The position numbers and the translations under genes are program-made. The notes under the pieces are model-generated. The model did not search any database, was not told the DNA's origin, and saw nothing but the letters and a program-made list of their open reading frames with translations. Below are positions 1 to 6,755 of a DNA stretch of 12,731 nt, one piece after another. This DNA comes from Nitrospirota bacterium (GTDB lineage: Bacteria; Nitrospirota; Thermodesulfovibrionia; Thermodesulfovibrionales; JdFR-88). Within the stretch, counting starts at the first letter, position 1, and every line of letters begins with the position of its first letter. The stretch covers positions 1 through 12,731 of the forward strand of contig JAJYGJ010000231.1 of NCBI GenBank assembly GCA_021790695.1. The letters are read 5' to 3'.

Positions 1-314
1 TGCCTCGCGAGCGCGTAAAAGCCCGACACCTCCACATCAAGCCCCAGCATCCTTGTGAGCAACATTTTCATCCTTTTCAGGACGGGCGCGGAAACCCTCC
101 CGCTCCTCACGCTCACTTCGAGTTCGGGGGCCTCAGGGCCGCCGCTCTGGAGGACCGAGACGTAACAGGCCGACCCGTCTATATTAAATACCCTCCCGTA
201 TTGCCCCTCTTCCCAACGGTCAATAAGATTGTCGGGCCTCCTTCTCAGGGCCCAGGCGGTGTAATCAAGCCTGAAGGGCGGCACGGGCAGGAGCCTGAAT
301 GAAACGGGCTTCAT
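1..314 (-). CDS. DNA-3-methyladenine glycosylase-like protein (AlkA/HhH-GPD family), 5' part only
   Basis: The frame opens at the ATG at 314 and stays open to the window edge, giving the first 104 or so residues; the rest lies outside. It starts MKPVSFRLLPVPPFRLDYT and continues TAWALRRRPDN, then a D-x-W-x-x-x-x-Y-x-R-V stretch. This pattern is typical of the N-terminal beta domain of AlkA/OGG-like base-excision glycosylases, which remove alkylated or oxidised bases from DNA. The catalytic helix-hairpin-helix and Asp would lie beyond the edge and cannot be checked. No clear Shine-Dalgarno sequence precedes the ATG. The gene is separated by 113 bases from the gene upstream, so it may have its own promoter or be read through. 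The family call rests only on the N-terminal pattern; an uncharacterised member of the same superfamily is possible. Confidence 0.68.
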   Translation of the reverse strand, partial: MKPVSFRLLPVPPFRLDYTAWALRRRPDNLIDRWEEGQYGRVFNIDGSACYVSVLQSGGPEAPELEVSVRSGRVSAPVLKRMKMLLTRMLGLDVEVSGFYALAR

Positions 315-427
315 AGCCAGAGTTTATCAATTTCAGGGCTCTTTCGGATACATGGGGACGGGCCAATTAACGCAAGAGATTCCGCGGAGCGGTGAGGCGG
401 GCAGTGGGTTAAGGACGCTTTACCGGT

Positions 428-1090
428 TCAGGCTTCCTGCTGCCCGTCCATCTCCCGCGTATCCTCTTCGGTTTGGGGGACAGCCGACAGGTATTTGACC
501 TTTTTTATCAGCCCGGTCATATACTCCTTGAATTTTTCCGGCACGAGCCATTTGACCCCGAGCTTGTCGGCCCATTTTATCACCCCCTGGTCGGCGCTCA
601 CGAGCAGGGCGTCAATCTCCATGGCAAGCAGTATCAGGTCGACGTCCTCCTTGCTGTCGATGATGCCCTCCCGCAGGGCCTCGCGGTACTTGCGCCTGAG
701 GTCCTGGATCACCTCATCGGCCGGTCTACCCTCCGGGTTTCTTGCGGCGCGCTCCGCAAGCCTGAGCCCGCGGTTCACGCGGTCCCGCATCTCTTCCACA
801 AGTTCGTAGAGGAGATACGCCGGGGTGGTCAACTCGTATTTCTTCGGGGATTTCTGATGCAGATAGACGAAAAGCTCGCCGGGGACCTTCCCCGGCTCGA
901 TGAAATTGTTAAGCTCGCTCCAGATGGAAGGCGGCATATAGAATTCGAAGACAGGCACCTGGGCCGCCATGAAGAGAAAGCTCTCCAGGGCGGCTGTCGG
1001 GTTGGGCCCGAAGCTGCGCCTGACGTCGGGATTTACGAAAAGGCTGGTGTCAAGGACGACCGCGCCCCTTTTAAAGCCTGTTTCTTCCAT
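428..1090 (-). CDS. RNA ligase partner protein (PIN-fold, MJ_0950-like family)
   Basis: 220 residues from the ATG at 1090. The open frame extends further upstream, but only through the 3' end of the preceding gene, and homology-like sequence starts at MEETGFKRGAVVLDTSLFVN. PIN-type nuclease features are in order: VLDTS with Asp14, IWSELNNF with Glu59, then EDVDLILLAMEIDALLVSAD with acidic residues near 149, 151, 160 and 167. A charged helical region (about 95-145) separates the second and third motif blocks. The family is known from archaea and some deep bacterial lineages and co-occurs with a Pab1020-type ATP-dependent RNA ligase; its exact activity is, as far as I know, not established. The ligase is not in this window. 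The start overlaps the end of the LapAB-like gene by 20 bases, which implies translational coupling. The C-terminus (from about 203) is acidic and probably disordered. Confidence 0.85.
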   Translation of the reverse strand: MEETGFKRGAVVLDTSLFVNPDVRRSFGPNPTAALESFLFMAAQVPVFEFYMPPSIWSELNNFIEPGKVPGELFVYLHQKSPKKYELTTPAYLLYELVEEMRDRVNRGLRLAERAARNPEGRPADEVIQDLRRKYREALREGIIDSKEDVDLILLAMEIDALLVSADQGVIKWADKLGVKWLVPEKFKEYMTGLIKKVKYLSAVPQTEEDTREMDGQQEA

Positions 1091-2378
1091 ATAGATTGAA
1101 GGCGTAAGTGTTCCATTTGCCGCAGCCCGGACACCTGCCGGCCCATTCGGCCGAGAGGTGCCCGCATGACGAGCAGCAATAAAATAGTTTCGACGGCTGC
1201 ATATCGACCGCCTTTTTAAACGCGGCGGCCGCGTTCTCATAGCGCTCCCTGCGCATGTAGAGGTCTCCCAGGAGGCCGTAAACGGAGGGGAAGTTCTCGG
1301 CGGACTCAAAACCCCTGAGCGTCTCCAGGGCGTCGTCTATCATTTCGAGGCGGCAGTAAAGCTTCCCGAGGAGGAATTTGAGCACGGGGTCGTTCGGGCT
1401 GCGGTCCAGCGCGCCCTGATAGAGTTTTATGATCCTGTCCGGTTCCCCCAGGTTTATAAGCATGTCCTCGAGCCTTGCAAGCAGTATCACTGAGCCGGTC
1501 TGGGCATATCCCCGGTCCAGGAATTCAATGGCCTCTTCGGTCTGCGCGTCCCCCAGCAGGACTTCGGCCTCGCCCAGGTAGGCCGGTATGAACTCCCTTT
1601 CGTATTTCAGCACCATCCGGAAAAGCTTGCCCGCCCGTTCAGCCTCGCTTGCCTCGAGCGACTGCCTTGCGTATTCGTACCTGTATCCGGAGAGCCTCGC
1701 CTCCTCGGCCGCGCGGTCCGGGAGGTGTTCGAGCTTCAGGATGGCTTTCTGGACCTCCACAAGGTCGCTCCAACGGTCCAGTTTCTCCAGTATCTTGCGC
1801 TTGCCCTCAAACGCCGACAGGCTGTCCGGGTCCAACTCCAGAATTTTTTCGGCGTAGGTTATCGCCCTGTCCCACTTGGAAAGGGCCTCCATCTGCTCTT
1901 CAAGCCGCAGGAGCGCCTCCACATTCTTGCCCCCGGAACCGCTCAGGGCGCGATTGTAATAGTCGGCCGCCTTTTCGTGCTGCCGGAGGGAGGCGTGGAT
2001 GTCGCCCATCCTCATGTGGGCTTCGACGTGCTCCGGGTCTTCCCGTAAAATGGCCTCCAGTATCTCCCTGGCCTCCTCCCTGTTGCTGGCCAGGATGGAG
2101 TTTATCGCCTTCGAGTAAAGCCCGGCAAGCCTCTCTTCTTTCCTCTGCAGCTTCACATTCTGATAGTTGCTGATGAAACGCTTCGTGTCCCTGAACGCCA
2201 CCATGATCAGCACCAGCAGCGCTCCCGAGATTATCGAAAAAAGGATAAGGCCGATCTTCGAGACCTGGTAGACGCCGCGGAACGGCACGTTCACGGTGGT
2301 GATGTCGTAATTGTAGATCGAAAAAAAAGCCACGATGCCGAAAAAGACTATGAATATGAAAGTGGCTGTCTTGTTCAT
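1071..2378 (-). CDS. LapA-LapB-like fusion: two membrane segments, TPR repeats and C-terminal rubredoxin-type zinc ribbon
   Basis: 435 residues from the ATG at 2378. Residues about 6-22 and 42-61 are hydrophobic and flank a short periplasmic-type loop (YNYDITTVNVPFRG). With the following basic helix this resembles LapA (YciS/DUF1049). Residues about 83-398 are tetratricopeptide-like helical pairs. The C-terminus has CSSC-x10-CPGC (Cys402, 405, 416, 419), the same spacing as the rubredoxin-type metal site of E. coli LapB (YciM). LapB is a membrane-anchored TPR protein that controls LpxC turnover by FtsH; LapA is its small partner. One polypeptide here carries both. Start choice: a 30-residue longer ATG start (2468) has no ribosome site and lies upstream of a promoter-like sequence, while GGAGGTG lies 15 bases ahead of the 2378 ATG, a rather long spacing. 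A general TPR scaffold with another role is the alternative. Confidence 0.82.
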   Translation of the reverse strand: MNKTATFIFIVFFGIVAFFSIYNYDITTVNVPFRGVYQVSKIGLILFSIISGALLVLIMVAFRDTKRFISNYQNVKLQRKEERLAGLYSKAINSILASNREEAREILEAILREDPEHVEAHMRMGDIHASLRQHEKAADYYNRALSGSGGKNVEALLRLEEQMEALSKWDRAITYAEKILELDPDSLSAFEGKRKILEKLDRWSDLVEVQKAILKLEHLPDRAAEEARLSGYRYEYARQSLEASEAERAGKLFRMVLKYEREFIPAYLGEAEVLLGDAQTEEAIEFLDRGYAQTGSVILLARLEDMLINLGEPDRIIKLYQGALDRSPNDPVLKFLLGKLYCRLEMIDDALETLRGFESAENFPSVYGLLGDLYMRRERYENAAAAFKKAVDMQPSKLFYCCSSCGHLSAEWAGRCPGCGKWNTYAFNLYGRNRL

Positions 2379-2417
2379 CGAGCGCCCGGATAACACCTCC
2401 GTCCCAGTGTTTCTATT

Positions 2418-2446
2418 ACTATACTTCTTTAGCGTCTCTTTTATAA
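2418..2446 (-). promoter_or_regulatory. Possible internal promoter for the LapAB-like gene
   Basis: Reading the minus strand, TTATAA (2446-2441) is followed after 17 bases by TATAGT (2423-2418), 4/6 and 5/6 matches to the sigma70 boxes, in an AT-rich patch inside otherwise GC-rich DNA. Transcription would start near 2411 and leave a leader of about 33 bases before the ATG at 2378. It supports the shorter start of that gene. Pattern match only. Confidence 0.35.
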
Positions 2447-2488
2447 ACCCTTCCCGCCCGGTTTTCATGTGCCCGGGTTATCGCGGCG

Positions 2489-2830
2489 TTACGGAAGTGT
2501 CAGGCGCGGAGCGTCCAGCCAGAGCTTTTCAAGCTCGTAAAAGGCCCTGGTTTCCGCTTCGAAGACATGGACCACGACGTCCCCGCAGTCAATGAGGACC
2601 CACTGCCGGCCGGCGGTCCCCTCAACACCCATCGGCTTCAGCCCCCTTGCCTTCAGGCCCTCTGTAATATGGTCGGAGATGGTCTTTACATGCGTGGCGC
2701 TCTGCCCCGAGCAGATCACGAAATAATCGGTGAAAGTGGTGAGCCCCTCCATCTTGAGAATGACCACATCGGCTGCCTTCTTGTCGGCGGCAAGCCCCGC
2801 TATGAGCAAGGCCTTTTCCCTGCCTTCCAT
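2489..2830 (-). CDS. rsfS: Ribosomal silencing factor RsfS
   Basis: 113 residues from the ATG at 2830, a normal length for the family. RsfS (Iojap/DUF143) binds ribosomal protein L14 and blocks joining of the 30S and 50S subunits when nutrients are short. Characteristic stretches are ADKKAADVVILKMEGL (residues about 15-30), TDYFVICSGQSATHVKTI (about 33-50), then GRQWVLIDCGDVVVHVF (about 75-92) and the ending FYELEKLW. A TTG ten codons upstream (2860) would extend it, but the ATG matches where relatives begin. It lies downstream of nadD, the usual neighbour in many bacteria. The 74 bases between them hold a possible 23-codon reading frame (see that entry) that ends 10 bases before this start. 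Confidence 0.95.
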   Translation of the reverse strand: MEGREKALLIAGLAADKKAADVVILKMEGLTTFTDYFVICSGQSATHVKTISDHITEGLKARGLKPMGVEGTAGRQWVLIDCGDVVVHVFEAETRAFYELEKLWLDAPRLTLP

Positions 2831-2840
2831 GGAAGGGCCT

Positions 2841-2912
2841 TTACTGTTCTGCCTTGGCAAGTTTACCAGCTTGAAAGTAGCGGGCCAGTTTGATAAATGT
2901 GCGTTTATCCAT
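2841..2912 (-). CDS. Possible 23-residue small ORF between nadD and rsfS
   Basis: An ATG at 2912 overlaps the last codons of nadD in another frame and opens 23 codons ending with TAA at 2841-2843. It begins MDKRTFIKLAR and is lysine-rich and amphipathic. A GGA triplet lies about 8 bases upstream as a weak ribosome site. Its stop is 10 bases before the rsfS ATG, so its translation could feed ribosomes into rsfS. I recognise no family, and a frame this short can arise by chance; evidence is position and composition only. Confidence 0.22.
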   Translation of the reverse strand: MDKRTFIKLARYFQAGKLAKAEQ

Positions 2913-3675
2913 TTGAAAATTCCAATCCGTTAGTGATTATAAAAGATAGGACCGGTTCTGGCAACAGGTATCTGGCGCTCCTGCCAGCGGCAAGAAGCGC
3001 CCTGATGCCCTGGGCCGAAATGTCCATATCCGTTATCCGCACCAGGTAAAGGGCCCTTCCGCTTGCAAGCTCAAGCCTCGGCGTCCCGCCCTTTTCCCCT
3101 TTCCGGGCGCAGGCCCCGGCCATCTCCATAAGCCGGCGTCCGGAAAACCCTTTGTCCCCCGCCCCTTTTTTCCTTGCCATGAAAGGAGAGTCCATAAGGC
3201 CGGAAAAATCGTGCCCCGGCCTGGACATCACCACGAAATCCGCAAGCTCGATGAGCCGCCAGGGCCTCCGCCAGAGATGAAGGCCTTTGAAGACGTCTAT
3301 GCCGGTGATAAAACGGAGGCGGTCGCTGCCGTATTTGCGGGCAAACCTCTCCAGGGTGTCCACCGTATAGGAAGGCGCCCGGCCCCCGCGGCACTCCATG
3401 GCCGAGACCTCGAAGCGGGGATTACCCCTGACCGCAAGCCTCACCATCTTCAGCCTCTTGTCGGCCGGCAGCAGCCCGGGGGCCGCCTTCAGGGGCGGGT
3501 TGCCGGCCGGCACGAAGATGACCTTTTCCAGCCCCAGGGCCTCCCTTACCTCTTCGGCCGCCCTCAGATGGGCGATATGGACGGGGTTGAACGTGCCGCC
3601 CAGCACCCCTATGCCGCCAGCGGCGCCGCTGGTGGCCACGCCACTGGTGGCCCCCGTTTTTGTTTTCCCCGGCAC
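2905..3675 (-). CDS. nadD: Nicotinate-nucleotide adenylyltransferase NadD
   Basis: 256 residues if the GTG at 3675 is used. NadD joins nicotinate mononucleotide and ATP to give deamido-NAD, a late step of NAD synthesis in the cytoplasm. The nucleotidyltransferase signature GGTFNPVHIAHL lies near residues 23-34, followed by FVPAGNPPLK, SYTVDTLERF, FITGIDVFKGLHLW and VVMSRPGHDF. The C-terminal motif usually written ISSTxIR reads ISAQGIR. The GTG shares one base with the hemC stop (TAGTG). The first 18 or so residues are a Thr/Ser/Gly/Ala-rich repeat (ATSGVATSGAAGG), so a start further in, for example a GTG just before the core, is possible. The protein is about 50 residues longer than usual, from this N-terminus and from a Lys/Gly-rich insert after SRPGHDF. 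Confidence 0.9.
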   Translation of the reverse strand: MPGKTKTGATSGVATSGAAGGIGVLGGTFNPVHIAHLRAAEEVREALGLEKVIFVPAGNPPLKAAPGLLPADKRLKMVRLAVRGNPRFEVSAMECRGGRAPSYTVDTLERFARKYGSDRLRFITGIDVFKGLHLWRRPWRLIELADFVVMSRPGHDFSGLMDSPFMARKKGAGDKGFSGRRLMEMAGACARKGEKGGTPRLELASGRALYLVRITDMDISAQGIRALLAAGRSARYLLPEPVLSFIITNGLEFSNG

Positions 3676-4634
3676 TAAGTTTCGATGTCCTCTTCCACGG
3701 AAGGGATCTCCCTTCCGTAGACACGGGCCAGAATCCGGCCGGCCCCTTGTCTGATGAGCATCTCCGCAAGCTTTGTGCCTGCGTTGCCGGCCTCCGCCGG
3801 GTCTTTCCACTCGATGCCGCCCCGGACCACCTCGCCGCCCGAAGGCTCTCCGACCAGGCCGTCAATTCGCAGGCCGCCGCCAGCCGCCCTTGCGTAAGCG
3901 GCGATGGGCACCTGGCAGCCGCCCTCGAGCCTCAAAAGAAACGCCCGCTCCGCCGTCACGGCAACCGAGGTCTCCTCGTGGTTGAGACGTCCGGCGAGCC
4001 CGTTTGCCAGGGAATCATCGCGCCTGCACTCTATGCCCACGGCCCCCTGCCCTATGGCCGGCAGCATGATGTCCGGCGGCAGTATCTCGGTTATCCTGCC
4101 CTCGAACCCGAGGCGCTTCATCCCGGCCACGGCAAGGACCACGGCGTCATAATCGCCGCAATCGAGCTTCCTCAACCTGGTGTCCAGATTACCCCTCAGG
4201 CTCGTCACCAGCAGATCCGGCCTCGCCCTGAGGAGCTGGCACGTGCGCCTGAGACTGCTCGTCCCCACGTGAGCGCCCGCAGGCAGCCCGGCGAACCCGG
4301 CCCCCTGTTTGGAGACAAGGGCGTCCCCGGGGTCTTCCCGCCTGCAGATCGCGGCCAGATGAAGCTCGCAGGGAAGCTCGGTGGGCACGTCCTTCATGCT
4401 GTGCACCGCCAGGTCCGCGCGCCCGGCGATGAGGGCCTCTTCTATTTCCTTCACGAAAAGGCCCTTCCCGCCCACCATGGCAAGAGGGGTGTCCAGGACC
4501 TTGTCCCCGGTCGTTTTTATTATATTCAGCTCTATATCGAGCCCCGGCTCCAGTTTCAGCAACTCCGACCGGACCCACCGGGCCTGCCACAGGGCCAGAA
4601 GGCTTCCGCGCGTCCCGATCACCAGCTTTTTCAT
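3675..4634 (-). CDS. hemC: Hydroxymethylbilane synthase (porphobilinogen deaminase) HemC
   Basis: 319 residues, near the family norm of about 310. It condenses four porphobilinogen molecules into hydroxymethylbilane. Visible landmarks: IGTRGSLLALWQA at the N-terminus, KTTGDKVLD (about 40-48), GKGLFVKEIE (57-65), HSMKDVPTELP with the catalytic Asp82, GTSSLRR (124-130), LRGNLDTRLRKL (146-157), IGQGAVGIE (194-202) and LEGGCQVPIAAY with Cys240, which carries the dipyrromethane cofactor. The ATG overlaps the hemA stop as ATGA, so the two are translationally coupled. nadD rather than hemD or hemB follows directly. Confidence 0.97.
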   Translation of the reverse strand: MKKLVIGTRGSLLALWQARWVRSELLKLEPGLDIELNIIKTTGDKVLDTPLAMVGGKGLFVKEIEEALIAGRADLAVHSMKDVPTELPCELHLAAICRREDPGDALVSKQGAGFAGLPAGAHVGTSSLRRTCQLLRARPDLLVTSLRGNLDTRLRKLDCGDYDAVVLAVAGMKRLGFEGRITEILPPDIMLPAIGQGAVGIECRRDDSLANGLAGRLNHEETSVAVTAERAFLLRLEGGCQVPIAAYARAAGGGLRIDGLVGEPSGGEVVRGGIEWKDPAEAGNAGTKLAEMLIRQGAGRILARVYGREIPSVEEDIET

Positions 4635-5899
4635 TCAGGGTCCCCGTTCAAATCGTAGAGTTTCCTCATCAGGGCCATGAGCATGTCACGGTCCTCGGCG
4701 TCTTCCTTGAGCGCGGCCGTAGGCGGGTGGATGAGTTTGCTTATGACCGCGGAGACCGCGTGCCTTATGGCCTCCTGCTCCTTCTCATCGAAGGCGGACT
4801 TATGGAAAAGCCTCTCCAACTCGTCTTCGCCTATCTGGAGGGCCTTCTGCCTGAAGGCCACTATGGTTGGCACCGTCTCCAGGGACGCCGCCCAGCGCTC
4901 GAACACCTCCACCTCGCCCGCTATTATATCCTCGGCCTTCGACGCTTCCCTGCCCCGTTCGTCCCGGTTGTTGTCCACGACCCCCTGGAGGTCGTCCACG
5001 TTGTAGAGATAGACGTTTCCCAGCCCGTTTACCCCCGGGTCTATGTTCCTGGGGACCGATATGTCGATAATAAAGACGGGCCTTTGTTTGCGCTCCTTCA
5101 TGATTTCATGGACGTCCTGCTTCAAAAGCACGTAATCAGGCGCGCCTGTCGAACAAAGGACGATGTCCGAATGTATCATCTCCTCTTTGAAGAGATCGAA
5201 CTCCACGGCCCTGCCGCCAAAGGCCCGGGCCAGCTCGCAGCCCCTCTCGAAGGTCCTGTTCGCCACCACGATCGCGCTTATGCCGTTCGTCATCAGATAC
5301 CGCGCGGCCAGCTCCGCCATCTCGCCCGCGCCAAGGAGCAGGACCGACTTGCCGGCCAGGTCGTTAAATATCTTCCTGGCCAGTTGCACGGCGGCAAAGC
5401 TTATGGAGACGGCGTTTTCCGCAACCTTCGTCTCGGTGCGCACCCGTTTTGCGACCGAGATCGCCTTTTTCATGAGTCTGTTCATGAGGACACCCGTGGC
5501 CTTTTTGTCCAGGGCGAACTGGAACGCCTCTTTTACCTGCCCCAATATCTGGGGCTCGCCGACGACCATGGAGTCGAGGCTCGATGCGACACGGAAGATG
5601 TGCCTTACGGCAACCGTGTCCTCGTAGAAATAAAGGGCCTTGTCCAGGAGCCCGGCCGGTATATCGTGAAACGAGCTTATGAACCGCTTTACCTGCCGGA
5701 TCGCCTCCCCCGGCTCTTCAACGCTCATATACATCTCCACCCGGTTGCAGGTGGAGATTATCACGGCCTCCCTTATCTGCGGAAGCGCACGGAGCGCGCG
5801 GAGCCCCTTCTCCAGCCTGTCCGGGCCGGAAAAGGCGAGCTTCTCCCGCACTTCCACGTCCGCGCTCTTATGGTTCAAACCCGCGACAATGATTCTCAT
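4631..5899 (-). CDS. hemA: Glutamyl-tRNA reductase HemA
   Basis: 422 residues from the ATG at 5899. It reduces glutamyl-tRNA(Glu) with NADPH to glutamate-1-semialdehyde, the first committed step of the C5 heme pathway. Landmarks: MRIIVAGLNHKSADVEVRE at the start, STCNRVEMY with catalytic Cys51, EPQILGQVKEAF, the Rossmann loop LLLGAGEMAELAARYL (about residues 185-200), VANRT, then IIDISVPRNIDP and a helical C-terminal dimerisation domain. An ATG 16 codons upstream (5947) has an AAAGG-like site and would overlap ccsB by 14 bases. The chosen start puts the catalytic Cys at residue 51, as in relatives (about 48-50). No good ribosome site precedes it, so the longer start is not excluded. ccsB ends 34 bases upstream; hemC overlaps by 4 bases. 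Confidence 0.96.
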   Translation of the reverse strand: MRIIVAGLNHKSADVEVREKLAFSGPDRLEKGLRALRALPQIREAVIISTCNRVEMYMSVEEPGEAIRQVKRFISSFHDIPAGLLDKALYFYEDTVAVRHIFRVASSLDSMVVGEPQILGQVKEAFQFALDKKATGVLMNRLMKKAISVAKRVRTETKVAENAVSISFAAVQLARKIFNDLAGKSVLLLGAGEMAELAARYLMTNGISAIVVANRTFERGCELARAFGGRAVEFDLFKEEMIHSDIVLCSTGAPDYVLLKQDVHEIMKERKQRPVFIIDISVPRNIDPGVNGLGNVYLYNVDDLQGVVDNNRDERGREASKAEDIIAGEVEVFERWAASLETVPTIVAFRQKALQIGEDELERLFHKSAFDEKEQEAIRHAVSAVISKLIHPPTAALKEDAEDRDMLMALMRKLYDLNGDPE

Positions 5900-5933
5900 A
5901 TAAGGGGAATTATCATGATAGAGACGGGGACCC

Positions 5934-6755
5934 TCATAAAAAGACATGCTGCCCTTTGTGCAAAAGGGCGAGTCCCGCGAAAGCCCCTATGATCGTTAGA
6001 AATCCCAGGATGGTAAGGAGGGCGGCGCGCCTGCCCCGCCAGCCGGCCAGAAACCTGGCGTGAAGGACGATGCCGAATATGAGCCAGGAGATTATGGCCC
6101 ACACCTGCCGTGGCTCCCAGCTTATGTAGCTGCCCCAGGCGTCGTCGGCCCAGATCGAGCCGCTTATTATCGCCACCGTGAACATCGGAAACCCGATCGT
6201 GATGAGCCGGTAGTTTATCTCGTCCAGCACGTGCAGCGAAGGCAGCCTCGCGAAGAGCCCGCCCAGGTTTTTGCTCTTCACGTAGTGTTCCTGCACAAGA
6301 TACATTACGCCCACGCCGGCGGCCATGGCGAAGGCCGCATTGGCGAGAAACGCGAATATTGTGTGGACGCCGAGCCACTGGCTCCGAAGTATCGGCGGCA
6401 GCGGGCTCATTCCGGCCGGCAGGAGAAACGAGATGAACATGAACGCAAACGCAAACGGCGTTATGAAGGAGCCCAGGAGCCCCAGTTTGTAGCGGTATTC
6501 CAGCACGAAGAACAGCAGGAACATGCACCATGCGAAAAAGGAAGTCGCCTGGTGCGGGTTCACAAACGGGACATGACCGGCGGAAAACCCCGAGTAAAAG
6601 ATGTAAATGGTGTGGAATCCGAAGCCCAGATATGCCGACATCAGCATGAGCCTGGGCAGGATTTTCGTGCTCCGCGACAGGTCCAGCAGGGCAAAGAGCA
6701 TAGCGCAGAAATAAAACGCCAGGCTGATATCGAATGTAATGGCGCCCATCGGCAT
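5934..6755 (-). CDS. ccsB: Cytochrome c biogenesis protein CcsB/CcsA family (HemX-like integral membrane protein)
   Basis: 273 residues, almost entirely hydrophobic, with about eight membrane segments (roughly 7-25, 36-54, 71-86, 92-113, 127-153, 191-206, 217-237, 243-266). The family handles heme for attachment to apocytochromes c outside the inner membrane (System II). The tryptophan-rich WWD-type motif is near residues 202-219 (IWADDAWGSYISWEPRQVW), with possible heme-ligand histidines at 48, 131 and 232. It differs from the common WDPKE form by reading WEPRQ. The start overlaps the stop of the upstream NTPase gene (TGATG). Position beside hemA is a known arrangement for CcsA/HemX-type genes; a role in HemA control, as proposed for HemX, is an alternative to cytochrome assembly. 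The separate ResB/Ccs1 partner is not in the window. Confidence 0.88.
   Translation of the reverse strand: MPMGAITFDISLAFYFCAMLFALLDLSRSTKILPRLMLMSAYLGFGFHTIYIFYSGFSAGHVPFVNPHQATSFFAWCMFLLFFVLEYRYKLGLLGSFITPFAFAFMFISFLLPAGMSPLPPILRSQWLGVHTIFAFLANAAFAMAAGVGVMYLVQEHYVKSKNLGGLFARLPSLHVLDEINYRLITIGFPMFTVAIISGSIWADDAWGSYISWEPRQVWAIISWLIFGIVLHARFLAGWRGRRAALLTILGFLTIIGAFAGLALLHKGQHVFL

Noticed and set aside
315..427. Promoter or terminator between the RNA ligase partner gene and the AlkA-like gene
   Set aside because: Only weak GC dyads and an isolated GATAAA-like hexamer are seen; nothing with a paired box or a stem plus T run.
1091..1309. 73-residue N-terminal extension of the RNA ligase partner protein
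   Set aside because: It runs through the 3' end of the LapAB-like gene in another frame and is Arg/Ser-rich with no PIN-family match; the ATG at 1090 fits the domain.
2379..2468. Longer start (2468) for the LapAB-like protein
   Set aside because: No ribosome site, and a promoter-like sequence (2418-2446) lies inside; relatives begin close to the first membrane helix.
3676..3810. Longer NadD start at 3810
   Set aside because: The extension overlaps the hemC coding end and is low-complexity Arg/Gly sequence; the GTG at 3675 is coupled to the hemC stop.
3660..4658. 332-codon plus-strand frame opposite hemC
   Set aside because: hemC is complete in the opposite strand; the plus-strand translation resembles no protein family I know.
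5900..5947. Longer HemA start at 5947 overlapping ccsB
   Set aside because: It has a passable ribosome site, but it moves the catalytic Cys from 51 to 67 and adds residues with no family counterpart. Kept as an alternative only.
4727..5992. Long open frame (about 420 codons) on the plus strand across hemA
   Set aside because: It lies antisense to an unmistakable HemA, has no recognisable domain and a composition typical of a shadow frame in GC-rich DNA.
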